Of a stretch of 64,000 nucleotides of DNA, positions 32,469 through 41,456 are shown piece after piece; position 1 is the stretch's first letter, and each line of letters begins with the position of its first letter. Origin of the DNA: JBGRPZ01 sp041725955. GTDB lineage: Bacteria; Bacteroidota; Bacteroidia; Bacteroidales; JBGRPZ01. Under the pieces are notes generated by a model. It saw only the letters and a program-made list of their open reading frames with translations. It had not been told where the DNA came from and ran no database searches. The stretch is taken from NCBI GenBank assembly GCA_041725955.1, contig JBGRQE010000002.1, positions 62,001 to 126,000 of the forward strand, in the 5' to 3' direction. Made by a program: the position numbers and the translations under genes.

Positions 32469-32852
32469 TTGAAAGCTACTTTTAAGAAGAATGAACGTTT
32501 GTGTGGAAAGAAACAGATAGCTGAACTGTTCGGATGTGGAAATTCTGAGTTTGTTTATCCTTTTAAAATGTTAATTTTAGAAGATGAATTAAAAGAATCG
32601 GAGCCGTCTGTGCAAGTATTGATCTCTGTTCCCAAAAAGTATTTTCGTAAAGCTTACCAGCGTAATTCAATGAAGCGCTTAATTAGAGAGGCTTATAGGG
32701 ATAATAAGAGTGGCTTGGTTCTTGCATGTGAAAGCAAAAAGATACAATTGCAGATTGCCCTAATATATGTAGCGAAAGAAGCTCTTGACTATGTCTACAT
32801 AGAAAAGAAAATGAAGGAAGCGTTGCAGAGAATAACAAAACTTTATGAGTAA
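32469..32852 (+). CDS. rnpA: Ribonuclease P protein component
   Basis: Small basic protein subunit of RNase P, which matures tRNA 5' ends. The RNR-type motif is seen as KAYQRNSMKRLIREAYR (near residues 61-77), preceded by VLISVPKKYFRKA; the N-terminus FKKNERLCGKKQIAELF is typical. No ATG is available, so translation must begin at the TTG at 32469 (MKATFKKNERL), 20 bases after the hemD terminator. The 3' end overlaps yidD by 8 bases, the classic rnpA-yidD pairing, although rpmH and yidC are not nearby. Length 127 is normal. Confidence 0.92.
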   Translation: MKATFKKNERLCGKKQIAELFGCGNSEFVYPFKMLILEDELKESEPSVQVLISVPKKYFRKAYQRNSMKRLIREAYRDNKSGLVLACESKKIQLQIALIYVAKEALDYVYIEKKMKEALQRITKLYE

Positions 32853-33066
32853 GTTATTAGGAAAATTTTTTATTCTGTTAATCCGAATATATCAATATAC
32901 TCTTTCTCCTTTTATAGGGAAACAATGTCGCTATTCTCCAACTTGCTCGGTTTATGGAATTCAAGCGATCAAAAAGTATGGGCCATTCAAAGGAGGGTGG
33001 CTTACGATAAAAAGGGTTCTTTCTTGCCATCCGTGGGGGGGAAGTGGATATGATCCTGTTCCTTAA
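32845..33066 (+). CDS. yidD: Membrane protein insertion efficiency factor YidD
   Basis: Small (73 residues) membrane-associated protein that aids YidC-dependent insertion. The family signature is complete: IRIYQYTLSPFIGKQCRYSP (residues about 13-32), then TCSVYGIQAIKKYGPFKGGW and KRVLSCHPWGGSGYDPVP, with the three conserved cysteines. The start codon lies inside the end of rnpA (ATGAG overlapping the last codons), so coupling is expected. The next gene, an S41 protease, starts 17 bases on. Confidence 0.96.
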   Translation: MSKLLGKFFILLIRIYQYTLSPFIGKQCRYSPTCSVYGIQAIKKYGPFKGGWLTIKRVLSCHPWGGSGYDPVP

Positions 33067-33083
33067 TTTACTCTTACCAAAAA

Positions 33084-34817
33084 ATGGATTTTATGATAAA
33101 GAGAATAAAAAGACTAAACCTAACTTATTTTTTAGCGATTGCTTTTTTATGTTTCCTCAGTAACTTGGGAACTGCACAAGAGAAAAATGATAACAATTTC
33201 GAGATAGCAAAAAGTCTTGATATATATTCAACTATTGTTAAGGAAGTAAATACAACATATGTTGATGATGTTAATCAAGGTGAACTTACTAAGGTTAGTA
33301 TTGATGCAATGCTCAAACAACTAGATCCTTATACTGTATATATCCCTGAGTCACAAGTAGAAGATTATCGTTTTATGACCACTGGTCAGTATGGTGGTAT
33401 TGGGTCTATTATTCAGCAAAGAGGTGACTATGTTATTATTGCTGAACCTTACAAGGGGTGGCCTGCACAAAAGGCTGGACTTATGGCAGGAGATACAATC
33501 ATTTCTATAGACGGGAAAGATGTTACAGGAAAAGGTAACGAAAAGGTAAGCCAAATGCTAAAAGGTGAGCCAGGAACTACTTTGTCTATTCAACTTAATA
33601 GGTATGGCGCAAAAGAACCTTTAAAGAAAGAACTTACAAGAGAAAAAATACAAGTTGATGATATTCCTTATTATGGAATGTTAGACGATAATGTTGCCTA
33701 TATTAAATTAACAGGATTTACTCAAGGTGTTGCTTCTGAATTAAAAGAACATTTTCAGGAGTTAAAAAAAGATAATACTGTAAAAGGCCTCGTTCTTGAC
33801 CTTAGAGGCAATGGTGGAGGTTTACTAAGTGAAGCTGTTGATATTGTTAATGCCTTTGTGAAACGAAATGAAGAAGTTGTTACTACTCGCGGTCGTGCAG
33901 AAAAAGAGCATGTGTTTAAAACCAGAATGAATCCTTTGGATACAGATATTCCATTAATCGTTTTGATCAATAAAGGAAGTGCTTCTGCGAGTGAGATTGT
34001 TTCAGGTGCGATTCAAGATTTAGATCGTGGTGTGATTGTAGGCCAAAGAAGTTTCGGTAAAGGATTGGTGCAAAATGTTGTTCCTTTAGAATATAATGCA
34101 AAAATGAAAATTACTATTGCAAAGTATTATATTCCTAGTGGACGATGTATTCAAGCAATCGATTATTCTCATAAAGATTCAAAAGGTCATTTTGAAAATA
34201 TTCCAGATTCTTTAATTCATGAGTTTAAGACAAAAAATGGCAGACCTGTATTTGATGGTGGAGGAATTACTCCAGACTTTAAAACAAAACCAATGAACTT
34301 TGAAGAGATTTCAGCCTATCTATATGCCAAGAATTTCTTTTTCGACTTTGCTACGATGTATAGAGTGAAAAATGCTGAAATTGAATCTCCTGATAAATTT
34401 AGAGTTTCTGATGCGATTTATGATGAATTTCTTGAGTTTCTAAAGACTAGAGAATTTGATTTTAAACCTCATGGTTTGATTGTTATTGATGATCTTGAAA
34501 AGAGTGCAAAATTTGGCGGATATTTAGAGAAGATTGAAGATCAAATGCAAGCCCTTAAAGATAGCATTGTGAAAAGTAAAGAGTATAGTTTAGAGAAATT
34601 TAAGCCTCAGATTAAAGAACTACTGAGAAATGAAATTGTATCTCGATATTATTATCAAAAGGGTCGTGTAATTACAGCATTGATAGATGATCCGGAAATT
34701 ACAAAATCAATTGAGATCCTAAATGACCAACAATTGTATAATGATATATTGTCTGGAAAATACAAGCAACCAGAAGAGAAAAAGGATGCAAAAGAGGGGT
34801 TAGACGAAAAGAAATAA
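33084..34817 (+). CDS. S41-family C-terminal processing protease
   Basis: Exported serine protease of the Ctp/Tsp family that trims proteins from their C-termini in the periplasm. Signal peptide within residues 1-31 (cleavage near GTAQ). A PDZ domain lies about 95-175 (YGGIGSIIQQRGDYVIIAEP; WPAQKAGLMAGDTIISIDGK). The catalytic domain has LVLDLRGNGGGLLSEAVDI, nucleophile Ser301 in GSASASEIVSGAIQD and Lys326 in RSFGKGLVQ, with the 25-residue Ser-Lys spacing of the family. A long helical C-terminal region (about 395-560) ends in a Lys/Glu tail. Either ATG at 33084 or 33093 could be the start. It follows yidD by 17 bases and precedes the O-antigen ligase gene by 52. Confidence 0.93.
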   Translation: MDFMIKRIKRLNLTYFLAIAFLCFLSNLGTAQEKNDNNFEIAKSLDIYSTIVKEVNTTYVDDVNQGELTKVSIDAMLKQLDPYTVYIPESQVEDYRFMTTGQYGGIGSIIQQRGDYVIIAEPYKGWPAQKAGLMAGDTIISIDGKDVTGKGNEKVSQMLKGEPGTTLSIQLNRYGAKEPLKKELTREKIQVDDIPYYGMLDDNVAYIKLTGFTQGVASELKEHFQELKKDNTVKGLVLDLRGNGGGLLSEAVDIVNAFVKRNEEVVTTRGRAEKEHVFKTRMNPLDTDIPLIVLINKGSASASEIVSGAIQDLDRGVIVGQRSFGKGLVQNVVPLEYNAKMKITIAKYYIPSGRCIQAIDYSHKDSKGHFENIPDSLIHEFKTKNGRPVFDGGGITPDFKTKPMNFEEISAYLYAKNFFFDFATMYRVKNAEIESPDKFRVSDAIYDEFLEFLKTREFDFKPHGLIVIDDLEKSAKFGGYLEKIEDQMQALKDSIVKSKEYSLEKFKPQIKELLRNEIVSRYYYQKGRVITALIDDPEITKSIEILNDQQLYNDILSGKYKQPEEKKDAKEGLDEKK

Positions 34818-34869
34818 ATCAATTTTGAATATTTAGTTCCAGAAAAGAACTACGTTTTAATTTTATAGT

Positions 34870-36537
34870 ATGGGGGCAAATGAAGAACGCAGATTTCATC
34901 GGATTGCTTGGCTTGTTGTGATAATTCTTATGGCAGCAAGTCTTCCGCTGAGTAAGTTTACTATGAGCATTTTCCAATTTCTAATTTTGGTAATGTGGTT
35001 CTTTTTTGGTATTGATTTTAAGAAGATTTGTGATGACTTTAAGCAGTATTCTATTGCTAAAGCATCAATTTGTTTCTTTAAATATACAGTGAGTTTATTT
35101 GTAAATAACTTTATAAATGGCTTTAGGCTTTTCTTTAAGAATAAGGTTGCTATTCTGGTGTTTTCGATATATATAATGCATGTACTGGGTCTTTTGTGGA
35201 CATCAGATTTTGCATATGCATTAAAAGATTTACGTATAAAATTACCACTATTAATGTTTCCTGTTATATTGGTGATGATGCCCAAGTTTTCTAAAAAACA
35301 GGTCTATCTTATTTTGGGAGTTTATGTGTTGGCAAACCTATCAGGAGCAATAGCAACTGTAATTCATTTCTTTATTGGTGATTATTCCGATGCAAGGCAG
35401 CTTTCGGTATTTATATCGCCAGTTAGATTTAGCTTGAATTTATGTTTTTCTATTTTCATTGTTTCATACTTTATTATCCGAAAAACCTTTTTATCTAACA
35501 AAACACGAGTTTTATTATTGGGAGTCATTTTGTTTTTGGCATTTACACTCTTTCTTTTGGAGTCAGGAATAGGTTTTCTTATTTTGGCTTTAGGTGTTTT
35601 TTTAGGATTGATTTCTTTTGTTAAGCATTCGACATCAATTAAATTAAAGTTAGCATTTTCTGTATTATGTATTGCTTTTCCTTTAAGTTTAGGATGGTTT
35701 TTGTTTTACGAATATCATCAATATTCAGGAGGTGAGAATATACAAATAAGTAGTCTGCCTGTAAAAACTGTTTATGGCAATACATATAAACATGATACGA
35801 CTATGTTTTTAGTTGAAAATGGTGGCTATCCGGGAACTTATTTTTGCGAAAAGGAATTACGTGATAATTGGAATCAGAGAAGTAAGTTGCCTTATGACAG
35901 TTTGGATAGAACCGGAGGCTTATTAAAGTTTACTCTTATAAGATATTTAAATTCTAAAGATTTACATCGTGATGCCCAAGGTGTATCAAACTTAAAAGAG
36001 TCGGATTTAAAGAATATTGAGAAAGGCATCGCAAATCATGTATATGTTGATAATCCAGGGATTAAGGCTCGTTTATATAAGTTTTTCTTTGGATTGAAGC
36101 GGTATCAGAAAACGAAAGATCCGAATAATAGTTCTTTGTTTCAAAGATTAGAATATTGGAGGACTGCATCTCAGATTATTAAAAGTAATTTTTGGATAGG
36201 TGTTGGTACTGGTGATGTCCCAACTGCTTTTGATAATCAATATATAAAGATGAAAACTCAATTGAAAGAGAAGTTTAGATTCCGTGCACATAATCAGTTT
36301 TTAACCATCTTTCTTACTTTTGGTGTTTTTGGATTTCTTTATTTTTTGTTTGTGCTTTTCTATTCTATAGGGAAGTCAAAATTGTTTTCAGATTTTTTTA
36401 TGATTACTTTTTTATTAGTAGCTTTAGTGTCTATGCTTACAGAAGATACTATTGAATCGCAAGCTGGAGTAACTTTTTTTGCTTTTTTCTTTACTTTTCT
36501 TCTCTTTTCAAGAAAAAACAAAACTGAATTACAATAG
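34870..36537 (+). CDS. O-antigen ligase/polymerase family membrane protein
   Basis: A 555-residue polytopic membrane protein of the Wzy_C/WaaL type, which joins or polymerises surface glycans. About eleven hydrophobic segments are seen (first: IAWLVVIILMAASLPL; last: VTFFAFFFTFLLF). A large loop (about residues 285-440) carries the SLFQRLEYWRTASQIIKSNF-type segment and IGVGTGDVPTAF. It is followed by the conserved His in FRAHNQFLTIFLTFGVFG (near 475-492), the hallmark of the family. Whether it acts as ligase or polymerase cannot be told. Same strand as the protease gene and possibly in one operon. 36538-36620 has no terminator I can see before cdd. Confidence 0.82.
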   Translation: MGANEERRFHRIAWLVVIILMAASLPLSKFTMSIFQFLILVMWFFFGIDFKKICDDFKQYSIAKASICFFKYTVSLFVNNFINGFRLFFKNKVAILVFSIYIMHVLGLLWTSDFAYALKDLRIKLPLLMFPVILVMMPKFSKKQVYLILGVYVLANLSGAIATVIHFFIGDYSDARQLSVFISPVRFSLNLCFSIFIVSYFIIRKTFLSNKTRVLLLGVILFLAFTLFLLESGIGFLILALGVFLGLISFVKHSTSIKLKLAFSVLCIAFPLSLGWFLFYEYHQYSGGENIQISSLPVKTVYGNTYKHDTTMFLVENGGYPGTYFCEKELRDNWNQRSKLPYDSLDRTGGLLKFTLIRYLNSKDLHRDAQGVSNLKESDLKNIEKGIANHVYVDNPGIKARLYKFFFGLKRYQKTKDPNNSSLFQRLEYWRTASQIIKSNFWIGVGTGDVPTAFDNQYIKMKTQLKEKFRFRAHNQFLTIFLTFGVFGFLYFLFVLFYSIGKSKLFSDFFMITFLLVALVSMLTEDTIESQAGVTFFAFFFTFLLFSRKNKTELQ

Positions 36538-36620
36538 AGACCTATTTAGGTAGTTATCTTAGTTACATATTTGTAAGAGTAAGATTCTTATAATGATTGT
36601 AGTATAATGGGACTTAGGAT

Positions 36621-37109
36621 ATGAAAGAAATTAAGATCAATATTACTATTGAGGAGTATGATACCGTTGAGGAACTCACCAATCAAGAGAGGCTTTTAAT
36701 TCAAAAAGCAAATGAGGCTTGCAAAAAAGCTTATGCTCCTTATTCTGAATTTAGTGTAGGAGCATCTGTATTATTAGGTAATGGAGAGGTTATTTGTGGT
36801 AATAATCAGGAAAATGCAGCTTATCCTAGTGGATTATGTGCAGAGCGAGTAGCTTTATTTTATGCCTCATCATTATATCCCAATATGGAAGTTGTTGCTC
36901 TAGCCGTTGTAGCAAAGTCTAGCAAAGTAAATTTTGAAAATCCTGTTTCTCCATGCGGAGCATGTCGACAGGTAATGTCTGAATATGAATTACGTCAAGG
37001 AAAGCCTTTCCGTATATTAATGCAAGGAAATGAAGGTAAGATTCATGCTGTTGAAAGTGTAGATTATTTATTGCCATTGCAATTTAAAGCTGAAGGATTA
37101 AAGAAATAA
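36621..37109 (+). CDS. cdd: Cytidine deaminase
   Basis: Zinc enzyme that deaminates cytidine and deoxycytidine for pyrimidine salvage. The catalytic motif is C73-A74-E75 (GLCAERVALF), and the other zinc cysteines are in PCGACRQ (Cys112 and Cys115). FSVGASVLLGNGEVICGNNQ is the conserved substrate-binding segment, with the N/E pair in NNQENAAYPSG. Length 162 corresponds to the small homotetrameric class with a short N-terminal extension (residues 1-20). Followed by a strong terminator. Confidence 0.95.
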   Translation: MKEIKINITIEEYDTVEELTNQERLLIQKANEACKKAYAPYSEFSVGASVLLGNGEVICGNNQENAAYPSGLCAERVALFYASSLYPNMEVVALAVVAKSSKVNFENPVSPCGACRQVMSEYELRQGKPFRILMQGNEGKIHAVESVDYLLPLQFKAEGLKK

Positions 37110-37137
37110 GAATTATAGTTGAATATAAAGTTCAAAA

Positions 37138-37173
37138 AAAGAGGTTTGCTCATTTGGGCAAACCTCTTTTTTT
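37138..37173. terminator. Terminator between cdd and the GtrA-family gene
   Basis: AAAGAGGTTTGC (37138-37149) pairs with GCAAACCTCTTT (37158-37169), flanked by A and T runs, so it can work on both strands. Confidence 0.9.
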
Positions 37174-37226
37174 ATCCTCTAAATAATATTTAGATTTTGT
37201 TGTTTTTAGCTAAAACGCATCCTCTT

Positions 37227-37622
37227 TTATGAAAATGTAATAAAGTAATTTGCCAAGAAATTCCAGATCGTCACCACTCCAATAGCAAATGCCTTTGATA
37301 TATAGAAATTAACTTTCCATTTGGTAATAATCAGCCACAGAATAAACGTGTTTATCAGTAAACCAATTAAAGAAATACCAATAAATAATCCGTACTCTTC
37401 AATAATTTCCGGATTATGGCTTTGGAAAGTCCAAATTCGATTTAGGAAATAGTTCGTTGTTGCTGCAATCGTAAAACCTATTGCATTGGCAAGGTATTTC
37501 TGGAGTTTTAGTATTTCTTTACAGAAAAAAGTAACTCCAAAATCGACCAATAATCCTGTAAATCCTACAACTCCAAATTTTAGGAATTTTAAAATGAATT
37601 TCTCTGTAAAAAAACTTTTCAT
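37227..37622 (-). CDS. GtrA-family membrane protein
   Basis: A 131-residue four-helix membrane protein of the GtrA family, thought to help move polyprenyl-linked sugars. The family start is clear (KFLKFGVVGFTGLLVDFGVT), followed by YLANAIGFTIAATTNYFLNR IWTF across residues about 43-66 and a closing KAFAIGVVTIWNFLANYFITF. I start at the ATG at 37622; an upstream in-frame TTG (37637) adds five residues and is less likely. It is the second gene after the M28 peptidase, 24 bases downstream of it, on the minus strand. Glycan partner unknown. Confidence 0.88.
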   Translation of the reverse strand: MKSFFTEKFILKFLKFGVVGFTGLLVDFGVTFFCKEILKLQKYLANAIGFTIAATTNYFLNRIWTFQSHNPEIIEEYGLFIGISLIGLLINTFILWLIITKWKVNFYISKAFAIGVVTIWNFLANYFITFS

Positions 37623-37646
37623 CGGGCGAAAATACAAAAAAGCAAT

Positions 37647-39422
37647 TTATAATTTAATTATTAAAACTTTGTGTTCATTATCTCTAAGTATATCTACTGT
37701 AATTGTCTGATTTGGTTTGAGGTGTTTCAATCTATTCATATAATCATATATGTTTTTCACTTTTTTACCATCGATGGCCGTAATAATATCGCCCTTTTTC
37801 ATTTTACCGTGATATGCCGCTCCTCCTTTTTTTATTCCACCGACGCCTAATCCATTGTTTTTGCTTGAGGTAAAGTCGGGCATTATACCTAAAGTAACTT
37901 TGAATTTAGGTCGTGAAGGTGCTGTTTTAGGTCCTGCTTCCTGAAAATTAAGGTCTTGTCCGTTAGCAAGTTCAATGATAAGATTATAGGTAAAGTTTAA
38001 AATTTCTTTTATTCCTTGGATGTTAATTCTGTCGGTTCTGTCAAAAGGAGTATGATAGTCTGGATGAGCTCCTGTAGAGAAGAAAAATACAGGAATATCT
38101 TTTGCATAAAAAGATGCATGATCTGAAGCTCCAAATCCTTCGGGTGAATATGCTATATTTAGATTGGAGGTTTTTTTTACTTTATTAAGTATTGTTTCAC
38201 TTTCTTTTGATGTTTTTGTTCCTCCAATCATTATGTTTTTTTTCACTGAATCCAATCGTCCAATCATGTCAAGATTAATCATTGCCTGAATTTTGTTTAG
38301 GTCGAATATGGGGTTTTTACAAAAATAATTAGATCCAATAAGTCCTTTTTCTTCAGCATCAAATGCAATAAAAATAAGAGTTCTTTTTTGTGGTTTTAAT
38401 TTCTTTGCAAGTTCTATTAATGCAGTTACTCCCGAAGCATTATCATCAGCACCATAATGAACTGCTATAGTATCAGGCATACGAGAACCACTTCCTTCTC
38501 CACCCATTCCCAGATGGTCATAATGAGCACCAATTACAATGGCTTCATTTTTTAATTTTGGGTCGTAACCTTCTATGGCAGCAATTACATTTTGTGCTGG
38601 AGAGGTGTTTTTCTTTAGCTTGATCTTCCCCGAGCTAAATATATTGAGATTTATATCTTTAGCTTTGTTTGTTTTATCGATTCGGTTAGTTATTTTTTCT
38701 AAGTCGAAATTGTTTGCTTTGAAAATGCTATCTGCTAAATTTCTACTAATGCTAATAATTGGAATACTAGCAGAGTACCCACTTCTATCATAATTTCCTT
38801 GTTGAGCATCAGGAGATTGTTTACGAGAAATAATAATAATTCCTTTTGCTCCTAAATCTTCTGCATTTAATATTTTTTCTTTTGTACTGCTATAGTTTTT
38901 CAGAGGGTTAGATTTGTTAGTTTCTTTAGGATATCCCTCTAAAATCATTACAATTTTGTTTTTTGGAGATAAATTCTGATAACTATTCCATGTTATAGAG
39001 TCTTTTTTCACAACAATTCCATAGCCAGCAAAGCATAAGCTTATATTCTGAAAGTCTTCAGAATTTGAAATTAACTTGGGAGAAAAGTTTTTCGATATTT
39101 TATAAATAGTTTTTCTACCGTTATCTTCAAATAATATAAAGCTGTTGCTGTCGGGAGTTACTTTATTTGTAAGTTTAAAAGATTGGAATCCATCTTCCCC
39201 TTTTAGTGTTAAATTTGATTTTATAAAATTATCCTTTATATATTTGGCTGATTTTTGACCCTCTATAGATCCTGCATTTCGTCCCTTTAGTGAGTCGCTG
39301 GCTAATGTAGAGATATGTTTATATATATCTTCTGACGAAAAAACTATTTTGTTCTGACAAAAAACATCCTTACTAAAGGCGGCAAATATTAATAAGAGGG
39401 ATAAATATGTAAATCTTTTCAT
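37647..39422 (-). CDS. Secreted M28-family zinc aminopeptidase with PDZ domain
   Basis: Exported peptidase of 591 residues: signal peptide ending near VFCQ, a PA-like insert (about 120-245; AEDLGAKGIIIIS), the M28 catalytic domain (about 275-490) and a C-terminal PDZ domain (about 505-591; KKGDIITAIDGKKV). Zinc ligands are seen in order: His300 (IGAHYDHLG), Asp326 (YGADDNASG), Glu357/Glu358 (FDAEEKGLIGS), Asp385 (NLDMIGRL) and His457 (DYHTPFDR). All are intact, so it should be active, probably in the periplasm or on the surface. No T9SS sorting domain is present. Divergent from the rimP operon; cotranscribed with the GtrA gene. Confidence 0.93.
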   Translation of the reverse strand: MKRFTYLSLLLIFAAFSKDVFCQNKIVFSSEDIYKHISTLASDSLKGRNAGSIEGQKSAKYIKDNFIKSNLTLKGEDGFQSFKLTNKVTPDSNSFILFEDNGRKTIYKISKNFSPKLISNSEDFQNISLCFAGYGIVVKKDSITWNSYQNLSPKNKIVMILEGYPKETNKSNPLKNYSSTKEKILNAEDLGAKGIIIISRKQSPDAQQGNYDRSGYSASIPIISISRNLADSIFKANNFDLEKITNRIDKTNKAKDINLNIFSSGKIKLKKNTSPAQNVIAAIEGYDPKLKNEAIVIGAHYDHLGMGGEGSGSRMPDTIAVHYGADDNASGVTALIELAKKLKPQKRTLIFIAFDAEEKGLIGSNYFCKNPIFDLNKIQAMINLDMIGRLDSVKKNIMIGGTKTSKESETILNKVKKTSNLNIAYSPEGFGASDHASFYAKDIPVFFFSTGAHPDYHTPFDRTDRINIQGIKEILNFTYNLIIELANGQDLNFQEAGPKTAPSRPKFKVTLGIMPDFTSSKNNGLGVGGIKKGGAAYHGKMKKGDIITAIDGKKVKNIYDYMNRLKHLKPNQTITVDILRDNEHKVLIIKL

Positions 39423-39568
39423 GTGAAAATATTTTGTGTGTGATTAACTCTATGGCCTATAAATTTACTGTTGTTTAACAATTATAAATGTAAATTTATT
39501 TTAGAGAAAATAGCTTTGTTCAAATTGAGTCCATAATACACCAGATCAAAGCTTTTTCTTATTGCTAA

Positions 39569-39600
39569 TTTGATATTTTGAAATAAAATGATTACTTTTG
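39569..39600 (+). promoter_or_regulatory. Promoter of the rimP-nusA-infB operon
   Basis: TTTG (39569-39572), a 20-base spacer and TACTTTTG (39593-39600), full matches to both halves of the Bacteroidota consensus. Predicted start near 39607, so the leader hairpin at 39634-39657 would be transcribed. Confidence 0.8.
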
Positions 39601-39633
39601 CGTTTTCACGACGAAGGTGTAAGAATATAGTAG

Positions 39634-39667
39634 AGAGGGGACCATTTTGTCCCCTCTTCTTTTTATT
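39634..39667 (+). terminator. Terminator-like attenuator in the rimP leader
   Basis: AGAGGGGAC (39634-39642) pairs perfectly with GTCCCCTCT (39649-39657) around CATTTT and is followed by TCTTTTTATT. It lies between the operon promoter and the rimP ATG at 39680, and the gene upstream is divergent, so it cannot be an ordinary end-of-gene terminator. Confidence 0.75.
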
Positions 39668-39679
39668 AATTGGAAAGTG

Positions 39680-40141
39680 ATGATCGACAAATTAAAAGTG
39701 ATGGAACTTGCTCAGGATTATTTGGATCTACATCCTGATAAGTTTATGATAAATTTGGTTATAAAGCCGGGGAATATTATTTCCGTCTTTTTAGATGGTG
39801 ACAATGGTGTTGCTATAGAGGATTGCATAGAGCTTAGTCGCCAGATAGAAGGGAATTTAGACAGAGAAGAAGAAGATTTTGAACTAAGAGTTTCTTCTGC
39901 AGGCTTGGATACGCCATTAAAACTTTTACGACAATACCGTAAGAATATCGGTAGAGAGCTTGATGTTACTCTTTTAGATCAAAAAGTTTGTCGTGGAACT
40001 TTAAAGTTTGTAGATGAAAACAAAATCGAACTTGAGAAGAAATTGAGTAAAAGACAAATCAAAGAAGGCGTTGATGCTAAGATTGAATTGTCTTTTGATG
40101 AAATAAAAGAATCAAAGGTGGTTATTACATTCAGTAAGTAG
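39680..40141 (+). CDS. rimP: Ribosome maturation factor RimP
   Basis: Assists assembly of the 30S subunit. The 153-residue form matches RimP: LDLHPDKFMINLVIKPGNII, then FLDGDNGVAIEDCIELSRQIE with the conserved acidic segment, LRVSSAGLDTPLKLLRQYRKNIG (the family PGxxxPL loop appears here as SAGLDTPL), and a C-terminal SH3-like domain (LDVTLLDQKVCRGTL). I start at the ATG at 39680, because the longer open frame from 39647 would be translated through the leader hairpin. First gene of rimP-nusA-infB, 38 bases before nusA. Confidence 0.9.
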   Translation: MIDKLKVMELAQDYLDLHPDKFMINLVIKPGNIISVFLDGDNGVAIEDCIELSRQIEGNLDREEEDFELRVSSAGLDTPLKLLRQYRKNIGRELDVTLLDQKVCRGTLKFVDENKIELEKKLSKRQIKEGVDAKIELSFDEIKESKVVITFSK

Positions 40142-40179
40142 CCTCTTTTTAACCATCATTATTTTAATAATCTAGTATT

Positions 40180-41412
40180 ATGCATATTAATTTGGTTGAA
40201 ACTTTCTCGGAGTTTAAAGAGTTTAAAAATATCGACAGAGAAATGATGATGAGAATTCTCGAAGATGTTTTTAGACATATGCTAGCAAAGAAATATGGAA
40301 CGGACGAGAATTTCGATATTATTGTAAATATTGACAAGGGAGATTTGGAGATTTGGAGGAATCGTGAAATTGTTAGCGACGATGATTTAGAAGATCCAAA
40401 TCTTGAAATTGCACTTTCTGAAGCAATTAAGATAGAACCTGATTTTGAGGTAGGAGAAGAGGTTTCTGAAGAAATTAAAATGATTGATTTTGGAAGAAGA
40501 GAAATTCTTACTATTCGTCAGAATCTTAATGCTAAGATTATGGAATACGAAAAGGATAATATATATCAAAAGTATTCCGAAAAAATAGGTCAGATTATTG
40601 CTGCTGAAGTATATCAAGTTTGGAAACGTGAAGTTCTTTGTCTTGACGATGAAAATATCGAATTGATTTTACCAAAAGCAGAACAAATACCTTCAGATTT
40701 CTACAGAAAAGGAGATACCATTCGTGCGGTAGTTTCTCGTGTAGAAATGAAAAATAATTCTCCTGTAATTGTTTTATCACGTACTTCAAATACTTTTCTT
40801 GAGCGTTTGTTTGAGTCTGAGGTTCCAGAAGTATATGATGGTTTAATTACAATAAAGAAAATTTCCAGAGTTCCTGGCGAGCGTGCCAAAGTTGCTGTTG
40901 AATCTTATGATGATCGTATTGATCCTGTAGGAGCTTGCGTTGGAATGAAGGGTTCTAGAATCCATGGAATTGTTCGAGAATTGAAAAACGAAAATATAGA
41001 TGTCATAAACTATACTTCTAATGCTTCGTTATTTATTCAGAGAGCTTTGAGCCCTGCAAAAATTACATCTATCAAAATAAATGAAGATGAAAAAAGAGCA
41101 GATGTTTATATGAAACCCGACCAAGTGTCTTTAGCAATTGGAAAAGGTGGATATAATATTCGCTTGGCAGGAAAGCTAACTGGCTATGAAATTGATGTAT
41201 ATCGCGAAGCTGAAAGCGAGAATGAAGACGTACTGCTTCAAGAGTTTTCTGATGAAATTGATCAGTGGATTATTGAAGAATTGAAAGTTATTGGTTGTGA
41301 TACAGCTAAAAGTGTTATCGATCTTGATGTTGAGGAGTTAGTTTCAAGAACTGATCTTGAAGAAGAAACCATTAATGAGGTTGTGAAGATATTAAGGTCT
41401 GAGTTTGAATAA
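40180..41412 (+). CDS. nusA: Transcription termination/antitermination protein NusA
   Basis: RNA polymerase-binding factor that modulates pausing, termination and antitermination. Domains in order: N-terminal polymerase-binding domain (residues about 1-125), S1 domain (about 130-200; GQIIAAEVYQVWKREVLCL), then KH1 (VAVESYDDRIDPVGACVGMK GSRI, about 235-260) and KH2 (MKPDQVSLAIGKGGYNIRLA, starting near 311), followed by a single helix-hairpin-helix type C-terminus (about 370-410). Length 410 is normal for the phylum and shorter than E. coli (495) because one acidic repeat is missing. In the centre of the rimP-nusA-infB operon. NusA could feed back on the leader hairpin (inference). Confidence 0.96.
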   Translation: MHINLVETFSEFKEFKNIDREMMMRILEDVFRHMLAKKYGTDENFDIIVNIDKGDLEIWRNREIVSDDDLEDPNLEIALSEAIKIEPDFEVGEEVSEEIKMIDFGRREILTIRQNLNAKIMEYEKDNIYQKYSEKIGQIIAAEVYQVWKREVLCLDDENIELILPKAEQIPSDFYRKGDTIRAVVSRVEMKNNSPVIVLSRTSNTFLERLFESEVPEVYDGLITIKKISRVPGERAKVAVESYDDRIDPVGACVGMKGSRIHGIVRELKNENIDVINYTSNASLFIQRALSPAKITSIKINEDEKRADVYMKPDQVSLAIGKGGYNIRLAGKLTGYEIDVYREAESENEDVLLQEFSDEIDQWIIEELKVIGCDTAKSVIDLDVEELVSRTDLEEETINEVVKILRSEFE

Positions 41413-41456
41413 AATTACTAATTTTACGGCGATTTTTTAAGGAATTAATACTGAAT

